48,371 nt of DNA, from the NCBI GenBank assembly GCA_037969565.1, contig JBBKXQ010000147.1, positions 1-48,371 of the forward strand, read 5' to 3'. This DNA comes from SZUA-35 sp037969565 (lineage in GTDB: Bacteria; Actinomycetota; Acidimicrobiia; Acidimicrobiales; SZUA-35). Below the pieces are notes generated by a model, which worked only from the letters and a program-made list of their open reading frames with translations, was not told where the DNA came from and made no database searches. Position 1 is the stretch's first letter. Every line of letters starts with the position of its first letter. A program made the position numbers and the translations under genes. This document shows, one piece after another, positions 41,001 to 48,371 of the stretch.

Positions 41001-41705
41001 CTGGCCGACCAGGCCGGATTGCTTTCCTTCGGCACCAGGCTGAAGGACCTCCCGGCCCTCAACGGTGCGCAGGTCGTCGATCCGACCTCTGGCCTGGTGG
41101 GAGTCGCCCTGCGAGTCGATGCGGCCCACATCGATTCGCTGCGGGCTCGGTTGGAAGCGGCTCCTGTCCCCATCGGTGGCTGGCCCCAACCAATTCGAGT
41201 TCTGACGGATCGAATATCCCGATTCGATCTGCCGTCGGCCACCTGTTCTGTGACGAAGCAGGCCGGAGCGTTGTGGACCGTCCCGATCGGCCTCGACACC
41301 GAGCTTCGTCAGGCGGCGGTCGTTGTTGGTCCCGGGCGCGTCGTGCTGGTGCTGGGTCAGCCCGGAAGCGGTCGGACCACGGCCATCGAAACGATTCGCG
41401 CCGGGTTGTCCGATGATGTCGAGATCAGCGTCATCGACGACGCCGAGCTGAAGGAACGAGCCGAAGTATCGGAACTGTTGGCGGCGGGCAGGGGTCTGAT
41501 CGTCGGATGCACGGCCGCCGCCGCTCGCACCTTCGGCTCGTGGATCAATCCCTTGCTGGCCACGGCCCAAGTCGTGCTGCTCAACCCGACTCGAGCCGAT
41601 GGTGAGCTCTGCCGGGTGATCGTCCCCGACCTCACTCATGCGCCTCTCGGTCGGGCCGCCCTGATCGACCGGGGTCGAGTCACCGTGCTTCAGGTCGCGG
41701 CCTGA
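38088..41705 (+). CDS. Type VII secretion EccC/FtsK-SpoIIIE-family ATPase
   Basis: This 1205-residue protein should power export of WXG100-type substrates. Two N-terminal membrane helices lie near residues 105-140. The first ATPase domain is intact: Walker A GTTGSGKS (about 491-498) and Walker B LVVVVDEFAAL (about 591-601), with GVHLILATQRP. The second domain (about 750-960) lacks a P-loop. The third has GQPGSGRTT (about 1089-1097), with Arg replacing the P-loop Lys. One active and two degenerate modules match the known EccC design, where the distal modules bind substrate signals. No EccB, EccD, EccE or mycosin gene is in the window. Its 3' end overlaps the opposing gene by 26 bp. Confidence 0.92.
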   Translation: MHSSGGQQRTGQQVGEWRLRTSEGDIDVRWTMRDRGADPLPFGRGDLVDLRHPRPQPRVRRPDSGGRVTALRAPVSVPPEPGRIAIRAIVPDPPKDPAAMAWSAIVPSVVSGAVGAVVFSPLFALLAVASVAVCLGRWMVGRISHARVVRHRRRAIIEADHEFEAAVAAWARAEIDRRCRLWPSPAGVLRSASSLRTPWNHRLGADDELTVAVGDGSCWVQPTLSTGESSERTSELAGVPILVGLAPGRGLAVVGDRSSVLDSARWLISSSAARYGPADLDLLVLTTPDRLSDWDWIKWLPSLVSVVCSDEETEQMLHLIAEASRPALVVVDGREPGAPGPLAVALSGRLERSRILWLGDSPSVPAACTHELRVAPDAGFELVDLVTPASVPTIHGDVFAFETAAADLIARSLAPFVDPERDEPAARLPRSASFADLVELDLADPAASTAQVALNWDTATRRRIVVPVGLADHGLVEIDLVGDGPHGLVAGTTGSGKSELLRTMIAGIATRQPPDLVSFVLIDFKGGGAFDVVAGLPHVSAVVTDLDRHGASRALRSLRAELADRERRLRTIGESDLSDVPLGHGLGFPRLVVVVDEFAALADELPDFLDGLVDIARRGRSLGVHLILATQRPAGVVTGQIRANTNLRICLRVQDRADSFDVIDVGDAADLPAIAGRAIVRLGSDRNRFVQVAHLGAVSGPLVLEPFVVHPTLAPAQQERPAFLCALAQVERSVGAATTQPGAPQAPSALLIGLTRNLTDERSLPLSGAPWMAPLETVAWSDLSADVPSDRESIPIAQLDDPDQRSRPTLIWPSASGGLLVLGADLAEVEQTVGAVIVASIEVGGAQGGTPDVLLLDGGTGFLVRLRELAAVADVIPTGDAARTVKAVADLARTESAPPPDRARPTLLVIHGWGAVADALLDAGGQAAVDQLTRLVRRGGGGLLRVVVTGSSDREVPSRITALLSTRLLHRLADQAGLLSFGTRLKDLPALNGAQVVDPTSGLVGVALRVDAAHIDSLRARLEAAPVPIGGWPQPIRVLTDRISRFDLPSATCSVTKQAGALWTVPIGLDTELRQAAVVVGPGRVVLVLGQPGSGRTTAIETIRAGLSDDVEISVIDDAELKERAEVSELLAAGRGLIVGCTAAAARTFGSWINPLLATAQVVLLNPTRADGELCRVIVPDLTHAPLGRAALIDRGRVTVLQVAA

Positions 41706-43533
41706 ACCTGCGCTTGTCGGTCGGGGTGGGAGCCATCAGCGGTCGGTAGGTCTGCACGGCGGTGAAGAGCGCCGGGTCCGTGAGGTGATACTTGAAGACG
41801 TCGCCGATCGGGGCCATCCGTTCGAGATATTTGGACCAGTCGTTCGGCTGGTCGACGACCGAACAGAACGGATCCTCGAGTAGCTCGCAGAGATCGACGT
41901 CGGCGATCAGGTTGTTCGGATCATCGATCGGCAGGATGGGCGAGCCGATGGCCAGGCTCGGTGCGAGCTTGCGGTGGTCGGCATCCCGTAGGTGTAATTC
42001 ACCTTCGTCGGTCATCACTTCCGAGGCCGTTCGCACATCGCCCAGCAACCCGGTGAGCAGTAGTCCTCCGGCGGTCTGCCAGATCGTCGTACTCGGGAGA
42101 CTCAGATAGGGATCGACGATCGTCTGCTCGTGGATTCCGAAGTAGGCCGACGATGTCAACATCAGTTCCTGCCGCCGGCGGGGATCGACCTCGTCATGAG
42201 CCTGATCCATGAGGTCGAACCCCGCATCCAAATATGGTTGGTCGGGGGTGCGCCCGAGAAGACGAGCCTCGAAGCCGTCGGTGAAGTCGCTGAAGATCGC
42301 CTGGTTGCCGTTGGCCACATCCTGCCTCGCCTCATTCGTGACGGGCACGAATCCCAGAACCGAGAGGCTGCCGTCGATGACCGGACCGACGGAGTCCGAT
42401 GCCGCCATACCGAAGATGAACCAACTCGCTCCGGAGTGACCTGGTGCGCTGGGATCGAAGGCGCGATCGCCATTGATCGAGGCTTCGAACCGTCGCCCCA
42501 ATTCGGCGTAGGCCCGGGTGATCAGATGGTTGCGGTATCCGTCAGCTGACTCGGGGAGATGGGCGATGATCTTCAGGTGGGTGAGGAGATCGGCGTCGCC
42601 GCCAACCAGATCAGCAGTGGCGGTCTCGTGCAGGGCCCGGAGGGAGTCCGGGCGAACTTCGAACATGTCGATGAATCCGCCATGCGCCGCCTCGATGGGA
42701 AGGGACGCAATGAACTCTCTCGCCCTCCGGGGTGAATGGAGGAACGTCCCGTTGTTGATGGCGGCGATGACGAGCTTGCCATGATCGGCCGACAAGCCGA
42801 GCCGTCGCAACTCTTCGGGCTCGACGCCGCGGCTCGTGAGTTCCTCCGGAGTGAAGCGGCTGACGGTCGGGTCCCGAAGACCTCGGTTCGCCTGGGCAAC
42901 GAGCATCGTAATGACTTCGTTGCGGCGACGAAACAACTGGAGTGCCTCGACGGCAAAGGCATCAGCCGGAATTCGTGTTGATATGAGGGCGAGCGCCACG
43001 TTTCTCGCATCATCCCGAAGTTGAGCGATCCATGCCGGATTGGCAACGAAGGCGCCGGCCGCAGCCCGGAGTTCAGCCGGCTGCGCAGCGTCGTTCGCCA
43101 CCTCGTTCAACCGCTCGATGGTGATGAAGGCGTCGGGGCGATCTCGACGGTCGGCGGTGCACTCGAGAGCCGAACGATGGGCGAGGAGGACTTCGATTGC
43201 GAGGTCGCCGCTGATCGGGGCCCGGGCTCCCTCGTCGTCCAGCAGCGAGGCAAAGAGGCGAGACGTCGTGATGGTTTCTCTCGAGCGTGACCAACCGAAC
43301 GCGGGTCCGTCGATCCGATAGTCCTCGACGGCGTCGGCCCGAAGCGTCAGAACCGTTGCGAGGAGCGTTAGTTCCTCGTCGATTTCGCGCAGCTGGGCCA
43401 GCGATCGCCGCGGGGGGAGGTCGCTGAGCGTCAAGCCCCGGCGAATCGAGGATTGGAGGTCGTCTGAATCGTCGGCGACAACGCGAAGGTGACGGGCGGC
43501 GTCGCGGGTTCTTTGGGGATCGATCCAGGGCAC
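41680..43533 (-). CDS. Large ESX-locus protein of unknown function
   Basis: The 617-residue protein has no signal peptide or clear membrane helix. The first about 90 residues are helical with heptad-like spacing (DPQRTRDAARHLRVVADDSDDLQSS... to DAVEDYRI), similar in size to a WXG100-like or LXG-like module. The middle is largely helical. A conserved-looking C-terminal half contains WFIFGMAASDSVGPVIDGS and TSSAYFGIHEQTIVDPYL. It follows two small helical ESX-type genes on the same strand. This makes it a candidate secreted effector or a structural partner, but I do not recognise its family. Its end overlaps the EccC gene on the other strand. Confidence 0.8.
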   Translation of the reverse strand: MPWIDPQRTRDAARHLRVVADDSDDLQSSIRRGLTLSDLPPRRSLAQLREIDEELTLLATVLTLRADAVEDYRIDGPAFGWSRSRETITTSRLFASLLDDEGARAPISGDLAIEVLLAHRSALECTADRRDRPDAFITIERLNEVANDAAQPAELRAAAGAFVANPAWIAQLRDDARNVALALISTRIPADAFAVEALQLFRRRNEVITMLVAQANRGLRDPTVSRFTPEELTSRGVEPEELRRLGLSADHGKLVIAAINNGTFLHSPRRAREFIASLPIEAAHGGFIDMFEVRPDSLRALHETATADLVGGDADLLTHLKIIAHLPESADGYRNHLITRAYAELGRRFEASINGDRAFDPSAPGHSGASWFIFGMAASDSVGPVIDGSLSVLGFVPVTNEARQDVANGNQAIFSDFTDGFEARLLGRTPDQPYLDAGFDLMDQAHDEVDPRRRQELMLTSSAYFGIHEQTIVDPYLSLPSTTIWQTAGGLLLTGLLGDVRTASEVMTDEGELHLRDADHRKLAPSLAIGSPILPIDDPNNLIADVDLCELLEDPFCSVVDQPNDWSKYLERMAPIGDVFKYHLTDPALFTAVQTYRPLMAPTPTDKRRFRPRPEAR

Positions 43534-43582
43534 GGGGCCGTCCTAGGGCTGATCAACTCGGCAACGGGGCGTTGGGTGAACG

Positions 43583-43975
43583 TCAGATTTCAACGAAACT
43601 CGGCCGGCTCGGACGCCGGGGCCGGGGCCCGGCAACCACCAAGCCCTGGCCGCCAGCAGCGGACTCGTCGGCTCGATGCTGATTGCGCTGCCAACGATCC
43701 ATCTCCGCTCCGTACGTCGCCAATTGCCGGGAATAGGTCCGGCAGGCCTCGGCTCGGATTCGACAGGTGTCAGCCTGACCTCGGAGTTCGTCGGCGACTG
43801 ACGCTGCGGCCAGAACGGCGGTGTCGACCGTGACGTCGGCCAGGAGGGGGAGTTTGCCGTCGCGCATGGTGTCGGGGCCGAAATGCCTTCGGGTGTGCTC
43901 GAGCAGTCGCTCGGCCCGGTCGGCCGCCGCGTCGAAACTTGCCGCTGCTTGCTCGAACTCGAATGAAGTCGGCAT
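43583..43975 (-). CDS. Small helical ESX-associated protein
   Basis: The 130-residue protein is mostly alpha-helical (about 1-100) and Ala-rich, with a basic Pro/Arg tail. It starts MPTSFEFEQAAASFDAAADRAERLLEH, a pattern like ESX secretion-associated helical proteins, but has no W-x-G turn. It begins 1 bp after the stop of the WXG100-like gene, so the two are probably coupled and may form a heterodimer. The large unknown protein follows after 49 bp. Confidence 0.75.
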   Translation of the reverse strand: MPTSFEFEQAAASFDAAADRAERLLEHTRRHFGPDTMRDGKLPLLADVTVDTAVLAAASVADELRGQADTCRIRAEACRTYSRQLATYGAEMDRWQRNQHRADESAAGGQGLVVAGPRPRRPSRPSFVEI

Positions 43976-43976
43976 C

Positions 43977-44471
43977 TCAGCTGAAGCTGAGACCGATGTT
44001 CATGGCCTGGTCGAGATTGGCCCGCTGACCTTCGACCGCGTTGGCCATCTCGATCGTGGACGATTCGGCGTGGGCCAGCGCCGTGGAGAATTCGCTGACG
44101 AACTGGTTGAGGGTTTCGGTCATCGACGCAACCGAGGCCTGGAACGAGGCGAATGCTTCGGTCGTGGCCGCTTGGCCCGACTGCATCGCGCCTCGAAACT
44201 CGGCTGCTCCGTGTCGAAAGCGGTCGGCGTTGGCCCCGGTCCACTGCGTTTGATCGGCCTGTCCGACGGCGGCCGAGACCGACTGGTCGAGTGCCTGCAT
44301 GTGGGAGGAGATCTCGTCGAGGGCGCGGCGAGCCGCATCACTGACCTCGGTGATCACCAGCGTGGTCGTCTGGACTGATTGTTCGCGGCTCGAACCGACG
44401 TCGGCCGCGGTGGTGTTGAGTCGCGTGCTGAGCGAGGCGAGGTCGTCGAGTTGGGCGCCGAGCATGGTCAT
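43977..44471 (-). CDS. WXG100-family-like protein
   Basis: The 164-residue protein is a long helix-turn-helix with W77-T-G79 in the turn (DQTQWTGANADRF), the hallmark of WXG100 proteins. It is longer than the canonical 100 residues, with about 75 residues before and 85 after the turn. No signal peptide is present, as expected. AGGAG lies 8 bases before the ATG at 44469-44471. It is first in the three-gene minus-strand set and is the likely substrate of the EccC-like ATPase. Confidence 0.85.
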   Translation of the reverse strand: MTMLGAQLDDLASLSTRLNTTAADVGSSREQSVQTTTLVITEVSDAARRALDEISSHMQALDQSVSAAVGQADQTQWTGANADRFRHGAAEFRGAMQSGQAATTEAFASFQASVASMTETLNQFVSEFSTALAHAESSTIEMANAVEGQRANLDQAMNIGLSFS

Positions 44472-44536
44472 AACGGTTTCTCCTGCGTTGGTTGTTGGAA
44501 GGAGTCAGTGGCTCTCGTGAGCGAGTGGATGGAGTA

Positions 44537-44564
44537 GAACGTAGTTAAGAGTAAATGAACGTAG
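44537..44564. promoter_or_regulatory. Direct repeat in the ESX gene promoter region
   Basis: GAACGTAG occurs at 44537-44544 and 44557-44564, exactly 20 bp (two helical turns) apart, in an AT-rich stretch 66-93 bp upstream of the WXG100-like start. The minus-strand sequence also offers TTGCTT and TTAACT as weak promoter elements. The spacing suggests cooperative binding by a dimeric regulator. Confidence 0.5.
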
Positions 44565-44708
44565 AAAGCAACTCTATTGCGGTCTGGGGAGTGAGACTGC
44601 TCACCGGCTGGTCTCACGATCCGGATCTACGGGCCGGTGCGTCTCGGGGCAGGCGAATGTTTCTAGGATCACGTCATCGTCGTTTCGGGGGCAGCCCTCA
44701 CTGCACGG

Positions 44709-46211
44709 GTGAGAAGCCGCGTTGAACCAGGGCGGTTCCAGCGGCCTCGCTTCGTCGTCGGTGCCGGTGGTGTATCGCCATCGACTGTGCTGCTCGGTCT
44801 GGTGGGAACGATCACCCTCGTGGTTGGTGGTGCCCTGGCGGGGGCGGTCGCCCCGGAGGCGTCCGGACGGTTTTGGTCGGTCCCCACCGTGCCGGTCCGT
44901 CCTCGGATCGACCTGGTTCCCGCGCTCACCCTCTTCTACGGCGGAATGATCCTCCTCATCCGCTCGTGGTTGAAACTCCGGCGGGAGACGCTGCTCCGCT
45001 CGATCCCGGCCGCCACGGTTGTGCTGGTCGCTGTTGTCTGGTCGTTACCGCTTCTCGTTGGTCCGCCACTCGGCAGCCGCGATGTCTATGCCTATGCGGC
45101 CCAGGGTCGGATGGCATCCGAAGGCATCGATGTCTACACCGAAGGACCCTCGGCCCTCGGCGACGATCCGGTACTCGGCCCGGTCGATCCGATCTACCTC
45201 GAGGCCCCGGTCGTCTACGGGCCTGTGTTCGTTGCCCTCTCCTCCACCGTCAGTGCGCGTGCCGGCAGCCTCGTTGCCTCGGTCATGATGTTTCGGGCTC
45301 TGGCCGTTGCGGGGCTTGCAGTCGCAACGATCGCGGTATGGGACCTGGCCCGAGGCCTCGGGCGCAACGAAGCCGACGCCATGGTGCTCACGATCGCAAA
45401 CCCGCTGGTCCTGTTACATCTCGTCTCCGGCGCCCACAACGAAGCGATCATGCTCGCATTCTTGATGAGTGGAGTGGCACTCGGTCGGCACACGCGGCTG
45501 CGTCAGGTCGGCATGGCGCTGTGTGCGTTCGCTGCGTCCATCAAGGTCCCGGCCGTGCTGGGCGCGGTCTTCCTTGCCTGGCCGTGGATCATGGCTGCTG
45601 CCTCGCACCGAATGCGCGTGCTTCGATTCGCGGTTGCGGCCGCAGAGATCCTCACCGTGATCACCCTCGCCACGAGATTCACGGGCTGGGGTTGGGGCTG
45701 GGTGGATGCGATCATGAACTCCACGCCGGTGGATGCGTACCTCAGCGTCACGAGAGTCCTCGGTGGAGGGGTCTCGCTCGTCACCGGGTTCGACGCGGTC
45801 GACGTGCTGCCGGTCGCCCGCCTGCTCGGTATCGCCCTCGCGGCCGTCGTCACGATCTTCCTTCTGGTCCGACGACATCAGATCGGACCGGCTGCGCTCG
45901 GATGGGCCCTCGTCGCCGTCGCCCTCCTACATCCGACGACCCAGCCCTGGTACCTCACGTGGGGATTGCTCATCCTCGCCGCCACCATGGCCGGCGAGCC
46001 GAATCGAGGTTTCGTCGCAGCCTGCGCCTTCGCCGCCCTGGTCGTTCTGCCCGTCGGGCCTCAGCTCGGATTGGCGTTGATCGAGACCTGGCGGGTGATT
46101 CCGATTGTCATGGCCATGGCGGCTTTGGCGCTCGTGACGCTCAGCCCGATGCCCGACGAGACACTACGTGGTCGACTCCCGACCCATCGTCGGACAAGGC
46201 CCGAGCGCTGA
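44709..46211 (+). CDS. GT-C mannosyltransferase, MptB-like
   Basis: The 500-residue protein has about 12-13 membrane helices and the DUF2029/MptB signature GSRDVYAYAAQGRMASEGIDVYTEGPSALGDDP split over the first external loop, with catalytic Asp in RDVYAY. WYLTWGLLIL occurs near the C-terminus. MptA/MptB enzymes extend the alpha-1,6-mannan core of lipomannan using polyprenyl-phosphate mannose outside the membrane. It starts with GTG at 44709. Its last 71 bp overlap the convergent glycosyltransferase gene. Confidence 0.88.
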   Translation: MRSRVEPGRFQRPRFVVGAGGVSPSTVLLGLVGTITLVVGGALAGAVAPEASGRFWSVPTVPVRPRIDLVPALTLFYGGMILLIRSWLKLRRETLLRSIPAATVVLVAVVWSLPLLVGPPLGSRDVYAYAAQGRMASEGIDVYTEGPSALGDDPVLGPVDPIYLEAPVVYGPVFVALSSTVSARAGSLVASVMMFRALAVAGLAVATIAVWDLARGLGRNEADAMVLTIANPLVLLHLVSGAHNEAIMLAFLMSGVALGRHTRLRQVGMALCAFAASIKVPAVLGAVFLAWPWIMAAASHRMRVLRFAVAAAEILTVITLATRFTGWGWGWVDAIMNSTPVDAYLSVTRVLGGGVSLVTGFDAVDVLPVARLLGIALAAVVTIFLLVRRHQIGPAALGWALVAVALLHPTTQPWYLTWGLLILAATMAGEPNRGFVAACAFAALVVLPVGPQLGLALIETWRVIPIVMAMAALALVTLSPMPDETLRGRLPTHRRTRPER

Positions 46212-47385
46212 GAATCACGATGGCAACGAGGCCCGTATCGCGAGCCAACAGGAGGATCGCGGCCAGCGGATGGTCCAGATCGGGCGGCCCGAAGATTGCC
46301 AGCGTCGCTCCCGTCAGGGTGATCGCGGCGGCGGTGACGCCGATGAGCACGCGATGTCGTCCGCTGAACGGGAGCATGGCGGCCCATGGGGTGAGCCACA
46401 GAAGAAACTGGGGCGACAACAGCGGGGCGGTGACGATCAACATCGCCACGCTGCCGAGCATGACGAGGGCGAAGGTCTCGGCCTCGGCACCCTGCTGAGT
46501 GCGGCGGGTTCCGAGGAACGCAAGCCACGCGGCAACACCGAGCGCAATGAAACGGCCCACCGTGACGAGCCATGGTTGGAGGTGACCAATGCGGAACGCA
46601 TCGGCCTCTCGGACCGGTTCGGTATCGCTGAACAAGGCAACGAGCGAGCCCGGAACGCTCTCGAGATGCCAGCCGGTGGCCCCTCGGAGACTCACGATCT
46701 GGTTGATTGCATCACTACCGCTCACCGCAATCCAGGTGAGCCCGGCGAGTCCACCAATGATCGTGGCGGAGATCGCCGCTTTCCTGGCGCCGACCGAGAA
46801 TGCGGCGGGTACGAGGAGGACAGGCCAGATCTTGACCAGAGCTCCGCCGACCGCAGCGACGCTGAAGCAGAGCGCCGAGCCGGTCGTGAACCACCGAACG
46901 CCGGTCAATCGAGCCTTCTCCGGCCAAACAGCGACGAGGGCAGCCGCCGCCGCTGTGGCCGCAAAAGCCGCCCAGAGGTCCAGCCGCAACAAGCCAGCGG
47001 GAACGAGCGGCAGGCCGAGCAGGAGGTAGGTCAACCCGGCCGAGCGTCGCCAGCATGTCGCCAGCAGGGCGGCGAGGGCGAGGTCGATCACCAGGGATGC
47101 GGCAACGAGGCGGCGGTTCGTGCTGACGACATCGGGACCGGCGAGAAGCTCGATCGCCAACACACTCCCCGGTGGATACTCCACATCGAAGTCGACGTAG
47201 GCCTGGCCCGAAGTTTCGGCGATCTCCTGAAAGCGACTCGAATCCCAACCGTCGAGTTCTTTGGGCTCGTCGACCCAGGGTCCGAAGATCAGTAGGGCGG
47301 CCGCAATCACCCGGGCTCCGATCGACAGCAGCCACAGCCACTGGATGCGCCGCAGATTCCGTCCCGGTCCCTTCATCCCGGTCAA
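46141..47385 (-). CDS. GT87-like membrane glycosyltransferase
   Basis: This multi-pass protein of about 414 residues resembles DUF2029/GT87 polyprenyl-phosphate-mannose-dependent transferases: WDSSRFQEIAETSGQAYVDFDVEYPPGS is the external catalytic loop, and PLLSPQFLLWLTPW is a late conserved stretch. I place the start at TTG 47383-47385 because AGGAGGG lies 6 bases upstream; an ATG three codons later lacks a good site. A longer frame to 47559 would overlap the divergent NfuA-like gene. It probably acts with the adjacent MptB-like enzyme in envelope mannan or glycolipid assembly. Confidence 0.85.
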   Translation of the reverse strand: MTGMKGPGRNLRRIQWLWLLSIGARVIAAALLIFGPWVDEPKELDGWDSSRFQEIAETSGQAYVDFDVEYPPGSVLAIELLAGPDVVSTNRRLVAASLVIDLALAALLATCWRRSAGLTYLLLGLPLVPAGLLRLDLWAAFAATAAAAALVAVWPEKARLTGVRWFTTGSALCFSVAAVGGALVKIWPVLLVPAAFSVGARKAAISATIIGGLAGLTWIAVSGSDAINQIVSLRGATGWHLESVPGSLVALFSDTEPVREADAFRIGHLQPWLVTVGRFIALGVAAWLAFLGTRRTQQGAEAETFALVMLGSVAMLIVTAPLLSPQFLLWLTPWAAMLPFSGRHRVLIGVTAAAITLTGATLAIFGPPDLDHPLAAILLLARDTGLVAIVILSARALSDDGSGVDHVVSRRASG

Positions 47386-47470
47386 GCTAAGCCCTCCTGT
47401 CACGGCTCCGGTTCGGCGGTACAGGAGCCGCGATGGGGATGGCTGAGAATGCATCGCTACCCTTGTACTC

Positions 47471-48181
47471 GTGACCGCCACTGACGCATCGACATCTGAC
47501 GCAGCAACCTCCGACACGACCACCGCGGATCTCGACTCCGCCGCAACTGACGGCAACACCGCTGGATCGGATCAGGCCGTTCTCACCGTTTCCGAAGTTG
47601 CCCTCGCAACCGTCCTCGAAGTTCGCGCCTCTGAGGACGACCCCGAAGGAACGGCACTACGCGTTGCCATCACCGGCTCCAACATGACCGACTTCCAGTA
47701 CGCACTCGATCTTGCGCCGATCAGCGAGGCGGTCGAGGGCGACGCGGTCTACACCCAGGGCGACCACGGTGAACTCACCGTGGTCATCCCCGCCGATTCC
47801 ATCGCTCGGATGCAGGGATCCACGCTCGACGTACCCGGCACCGGACAAGCCGGCGGTCTCGTGATCCGCAACCCCAACACCCCGAACCCGCTCGACGGCC
47901 TCGACCTCGACCTCACCGGTGAACTTCCCGAGAAGATCCAGGCCGTCCTCGACCAAGCCATCAATCCCGCCCTCGGTGCTCACGGCGGATTCGCCACCCT
48001 CGTCGGCGTCGATGGTTCGAAGGCGATCGTCACCATGGGCGGCGGCTGTCAGGGCTGTGCGGCCAGCGCCATGACGCTGCGAGACGGAATCAGCTCGATG
48101 CTGATGGAGGCGCTCCCGGAGATCACCGAGGTCGTCGACGCCACCGACCACACCGCCGGCGAGAACCCGTTCTACAGCTGA
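47471..48181 (+). CDS. nfuA: NfuA-like iron-sulfur cluster carrier
   Basis: The 236-residue protein begins at GTG 47471 with a Thr/Ala/Asp-rich low-complexity segment (about 1-35). An A-type-carrier-like domain without cysteines follows, then a NifU-like domain ending with GGGCQGCAASAMTLRDGI, whose CxxC binds a [4Fe-4S] cluster between two subunits. This is the NfuA layout; NfuA delivers clusters to apo-proteins under iron or oxidative stress. A strong terminator follows. Confidence 0.92.
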   Translation: MTATDASTSDAATSDTTTADLDSAATDGNTAGSDQAVLTVSEVALATVLEVRASEDDPEGTALRVAITGSNMTDFQYALDLAPISEAVEGDAVYTQGDHGELTVVIPADSIARMQGSTLDVPGTGQAGGLVIRNPNTPNPLDGLDLDLTGELPEKIQAVLDQAINPALGAHGGFATLVGVDGSKAIVTMGGGCQGCAASAMTLRDGISSMLMEALPEITEVVDATDHTAGENPFYS

Positions 48182-48195
48182 GCGCCTCCCGTTCG

Positions 48196-48235
48196 GGGCA
48201 GCCGCCAGTTGGTGACGGCCTTTTTTGGGCTGCCC
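48196..48235 (+). terminator. Intrinsic terminator after nfuA
   Basis: The inner stem GCCG-C-CA / TG-A-CGGC (48201-48219) has one mismatch and a GTTGG loop, followed by C and six T at 48221-48226. An outer pair, GGGCAGCC (48196-48203) with GGCTGCCC (48228-48235), encloses the T-run. The stem plus T-run is a classical Rho-independent terminator 20 bp after the stop. Confidence 0.88.
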
Positions 48236-48261
48236 GAGGGGCTGGCGTGTAGCGTCCGGCG

Positions 48262-48371
48262 ATGCGAGGAATCCTTGGCTACGGCGCCTACGTCCCTTAC
48301 CACCGGCTACGACGAGAGGCCATCACCCAGGCCCTCGGTAGTGGGGGAGGGCGGGGCACGCGCTCGGTGGC
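48262..48371 (+). CDS. HMG-CoA-synthase/thiolase-fold protein, N-terminal fragment
   Basis: ATG 48262 opens a frame running off the window: MRGILGYGAYVPYHRLRREA followed by GRGTRSVA. This is the beginning of actinobacterial hydroxymethylglutaryl-CoA-synthase-like proteins with a C-terminal OB-fold. Only 36 residues are visible, so the catalytic cysteine is outside and the assignment rests on the N-terminal motif. Confidence 0.7.
   Translation, partial: MRGILGYGAYVPYHRLRREAITQALGSGGGRGTRSV

Overview
The window looks like chromosomal DNA of a high-GC actinobacterium, most plausibly a member of the Acidimicrobiia (Ilumatobacter-like). This is inferred from gene content: a WhiB regulator, a type VII (ESX-like) secretion ATPase with a WXG100-type protein, an MptB-like polyprenol-phosphate mannosyltransferase, a mycoredoxin-like thiol protein, a DUF3097 protein, HelD and many GTG starts. 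No rRNA, tRNA, CRISPR array, IS element or prophage was recognised. Both ends cut genes: a membrane-anchored protein on the left and a thiolase-fold HMG-CoA-synthase-like enzyme on the right.

Layout. 1-7467 (minus strand) is an alpha-glucoside module: a lipoprotein binding protein, an unusually long MalF-type permease, a MalG-type permease and a GH13 sucrose/glucosylglycerate phosphorylase-type enzyme. A perfect LacI-family operator lies upstream, and a strong hairpin plus a 15-bp repeat separates the binding protein from the permeases. No ATPase for the importer is present. 7877-17132 holds an acyl-CoA synthetase, a small metallopeptidase, a UbiB/AarF kinase-like protein, ferrochelatase, WhiB, an endonuclease/exonuclease/phosphatase-fold protein coupled to a membrane protein, and HelD. 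17247-23222 (minus) holds a topoisomerase IV pair (parC-parE), a small linker-rich protein, and a CarH-like B12-binding regulator. A LexA-box-like site lies upstream of parC. 23364-29249 is mostly minus-strand housekeeping and accessory genes: RHH-like protein, mycoredoxin-like protein, AI-2E transporter-family protein, site-2 protease with CBS domains, SDR and aldo/keto reductase. A serine-less alpha/beta-hydrolase follows on the plus strand. 29270-31854 is a divergent pair: a tail-anchored Swt1-type HEPN protein and a complete GGDEF-EAL protein. 31918-37948 holds DUF3097, an ABC-F ATPase, a methyltransferase coupled to a PatB/MalY-type aminotransferase, and an LLM flavin monooxygenase. 38088-44471 is a minimal ESX-like locus: an EccC ATPase facing a WXG100-like gene, a small helical protein and a large unknown protein. 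44709-48371 holds two GT-C membrane glycosyltransferases, an NfuA-like Fe-S carrier and the start of the thiolase-fold gene.

The most unusual sequence-level pattern is a recurring class of short tandem repeats with a 14-15-bp period in the 3' flanks of genes. In four of them (near 9447, 22332, 31891 and 36967) the gene-proximal unit contains the stop codon; two others (5994, 26647) lie 18-29 bp beyond a stop. Other leads are the HEPN/c-di-GMP divergent pair, the self-contained ESX locus, the LexA-like site at topoisomerase IV, natural non-consensus residues at quinolone-determinant positions of ParC and ParE, and a CarH-type B12 sensor with a non-MerR DNA-binding domain.
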